Source: an uncultured Cellulosilyticum sp.
GTDB lineage: Bacteria > Bacillota > Clostridia > Lachnospirales > Cellulosilyticaceae
DNA length: 6,107 bases
Assembly (NCBI GenBank): GCA_934725855.1
Contig: CAKVCL010000067.1
Span: 1 to 6,107 of the forward strand
Direction of reading: 5' to 3'
In this document: positions 4,647 through 6,107 of the stretch, piece by piece
Numbering within the stretch: position 1 is the first letter of the stretch
Layout: each line of letters opens with the position of its first letter
Notes under the pieces: model-generated
What the model saw: the letters and a program-made list of their open reading frames with translations, nothing else
Databases searched by the model: none
What the model was told of the DNA's origin: nothing
Position numbers and translations under genes: made by a program

Positions 4647-6101
4647 TTAAATAATTTCTTCTATTGCTTCTACTCCATGTTGTGGATAATTCATCAAAGC
4701 TTCCTTCAAGTCCTTATCCTCTAAGGGAATGACCAATCCGCGTTCATCTTCATAAGTATCAGCACAGCGTTTAATAAAATTGTCTTCCAATTCTCTGCAA
4801 GTCAAAATACCAACTCTTCCTCTTCTATTACTAAATCGTCCGCTTAACTGATCTATTTCCGGATTAGCCACTTCACCTGTATAATTCTTACATTCAACAT
4901 ATACATATGGGCATGGCAACAGTATGTTTTTATTTGGTAAATTAAAGAAAAATCCTGTTTCTGATGAATTGTCAAACACAATATCAATACATTTTCGTCC
5001 TTCATGTATATCCTTTTCTTTTCTAGTCGATGACAAATTAGGATAAAATAGTAATTCTAAAATACCTATTATAAGATTGTGATACTTTGACGCATTCTTA
5101 GTTCCTGATGGTATAGACTCCAATTTTGCAATCAAATGATTACAAATTTCGCTTGCATTCACTTCTTCCAGAACAGCCCCTTGTACTTTTGATATTTTAT
5201 TCACTGTTTTTACTTTAAAATCTTGAAACACCTCGGGGTGTGACTCTGTAAATTTAGCCAAATATTCTTTATCTATCTGAGGTTCAAATTCAACTATGCT
5301 TTTCTTTGTGACATACTTTGTCCCGTTCTTATATTTTCTAACCAACGAACTTCCCATACTCAAATGTTCATTTTGGAGATAATTCAACACAAAATGTTGT
5401 TTATATTCTTGTGTCGTGTATTTATCCGTAAAAGAGACAATCCTTTTGGGAACAAACAAAATAAGTTTTTCATTTATTATAAGCCTATCAACATACCTAT
5501 TTTCCCAGTTTTTTCTTTTTGAATCCCAATACATCCCAGATGGAACATCATGTGTTAAAGGTATATTATGCAATTCACATTGTTGCTGTGTGTATTTAAT
5601 CAACTGTAATTTAATAATATTAGCCGTCATATCTGATACTTTATCTCTATCCACATTCGGAACAAAAATTCTAAAATCTTCAATATCCTCCATAATTCCT
5701 GAACTTATTGCACGGCTTCTTAATAATTCCTTAAATATAGCATTTGTATCTTCTGGTCCCATTCCATGTCCTCGTGGTTTACCATGAGACATTCCCATGC
5801 ATATGTCATTGCTTTCTCCTAAATGCGAGAATAATTCTCTAGCTTGCTCAATTCTTTTTCCCTTCAGTAATGCTAACAAATACTCAAAATAAGAGCAAAT
5901 TGACTCATATGCATTCTCGGCAAAAGGGAATTCACATTTTGAAATATAATATGGATCCAAAAACAAAGGCATATCTGCTTCCGGATCTATATCTACAAAA
6001 TCCAACTCATATTGTGTCTTTTTTATATCAAATAATTTACTAAAACTTCCCACACCTAAACAGGGCTTCGCACCTTGAAAATTCAATATTTCAGCTAACA
6101 A
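4647..6101 (-). CDS. Unnamed-family protein with C-terminal PD-(D/E)XK nuclease domain (5' end at window edge)
   Basis: I do not know a family name for this protein of about 484 residues. The C-terminal part shows a nuclease core: a helix with E349 (GILELLFYP), CIDIVFD with D373, then YVYVECKNY with E403 and K405, and EIDQLSGRF with Q418 as in Mrr-like restriction folds. The N-terminal two thirds have conserved-looking blocks: FVDIDPEADMPLFLDPYYIS (35-54), GHGMGPEDTNAIF (111-123) and VSDMTANIIKLQLIKYTQQQC (155-175). These recall a widespread hypothetical family found near defence genes. No methyltransferase or ATPase motif is seen. The frame opens with TTG at 6101, six bases from the edge, and stays open to the end, so the real start may lie outside. 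It probably cuts or binds nucleic acid; a defence role is inferred from context. Confidence 0.8.
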   Translation of the reverse strand: MLAEILNFQGAKPCLGVGSFSKLFDIKKTQYELDFVDIDPEADMPLFLDPYYISKCEFPFAENAYESICSYFEYLLALLKGKRIEQARELFSHLGESNDICMGMSHGKPRGHGMGPEDTNAIFKELLRSRAISSGIMEDIEDFRIFVPNVDRDKVSDMTANIIKLQLIKYTQQQCELHNIPLTHDVPSGMYWDSKRKNWENRYVDRLIINEKLILFVPKRIVSFTDKYTTQEYKQHFVLNYLQNEHLSMGSSLVRKYKNGTKYVTKKSIVEFEPQIDKEYLAKFTESHPEVFQDFKVKTVNKISKVQGAVLEEVNASEICNHLIAKLESIPSGTKNASKYHNLIIGILELLFYPNLSSTRKEKDIHEGRKCIDIVFDNSSETGFFFNLPNKNILLPCPYVYVECKNYTGEVANPEIDQLSGRFSNRRGRVGILTCRELEDNFIKRCADTYEDERGLVIPLEDKDLKEALMNYPQHGVEAIEEII

Positions 6102-6107
6102 AATAGT

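Overview
The window is AT-rich, all real genes are on the minus strand, and most starts have strong AGGAGG-type ribosome sites. This points to a low-GC Firmicute, probably a gut-type Clostridia/Lachnospiraceae member; that placement is inference from composition and protein style, not from a marker gene. The region looks like an accessory (defence) island flanked by mobile-element scars.

Reading in the direction of transcription (right to left): (1) a ~484-residue protein of unnamed family with a C-terminal PD-(D/E)XK nuclease domain, whose 5' end touches the right window edge; (2) a gene-poor stretch of about 490 bp (4157-4646) packed with repeats. It holds a cluster of TTAGTAGTAA decamers resembling Tn916-type integrase arm sites, the first ten codons of a low-molecular-weight protein-tyrosine-phosphatase-like gene with its ribosome site, a long hairpin, and a near-consensus promoter; (3) a restriction-modification operon: beta-class adenine methyltransferase (M2), a 71-bp gap with a candidate controller operator/promoter, a C-protein-like XRE regulator, two related PD-(D/E)XK restriction endonuclease subunits in tandem, a second methyltransferase (M1) paralogous to M2, and an HNH endonuclease gene; (4) at the far left, three 22-bp direct repeats that look like the end of an IS21-type insertion sequence, which cuts the HNH gene just before the second half of its active site.

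Proposed working model: M2 is made first from its own promoter and protects the host. The C-type regulator, with its own operator, then times expression of the two endonuclease subunits, M1 and HNH. The two endonuclease chains share their active-site region and C-terminal block but differ elsewhere, so they could form a heterodimer reading an asymmetric site, each strand protected by one methyltransferase. The alternative is two nested R-M units. The HNH protein is probably dead because of the insertion. All functional statements are by motif reading; recognition sequence and exact family names cannot be settled from the sequence alone.
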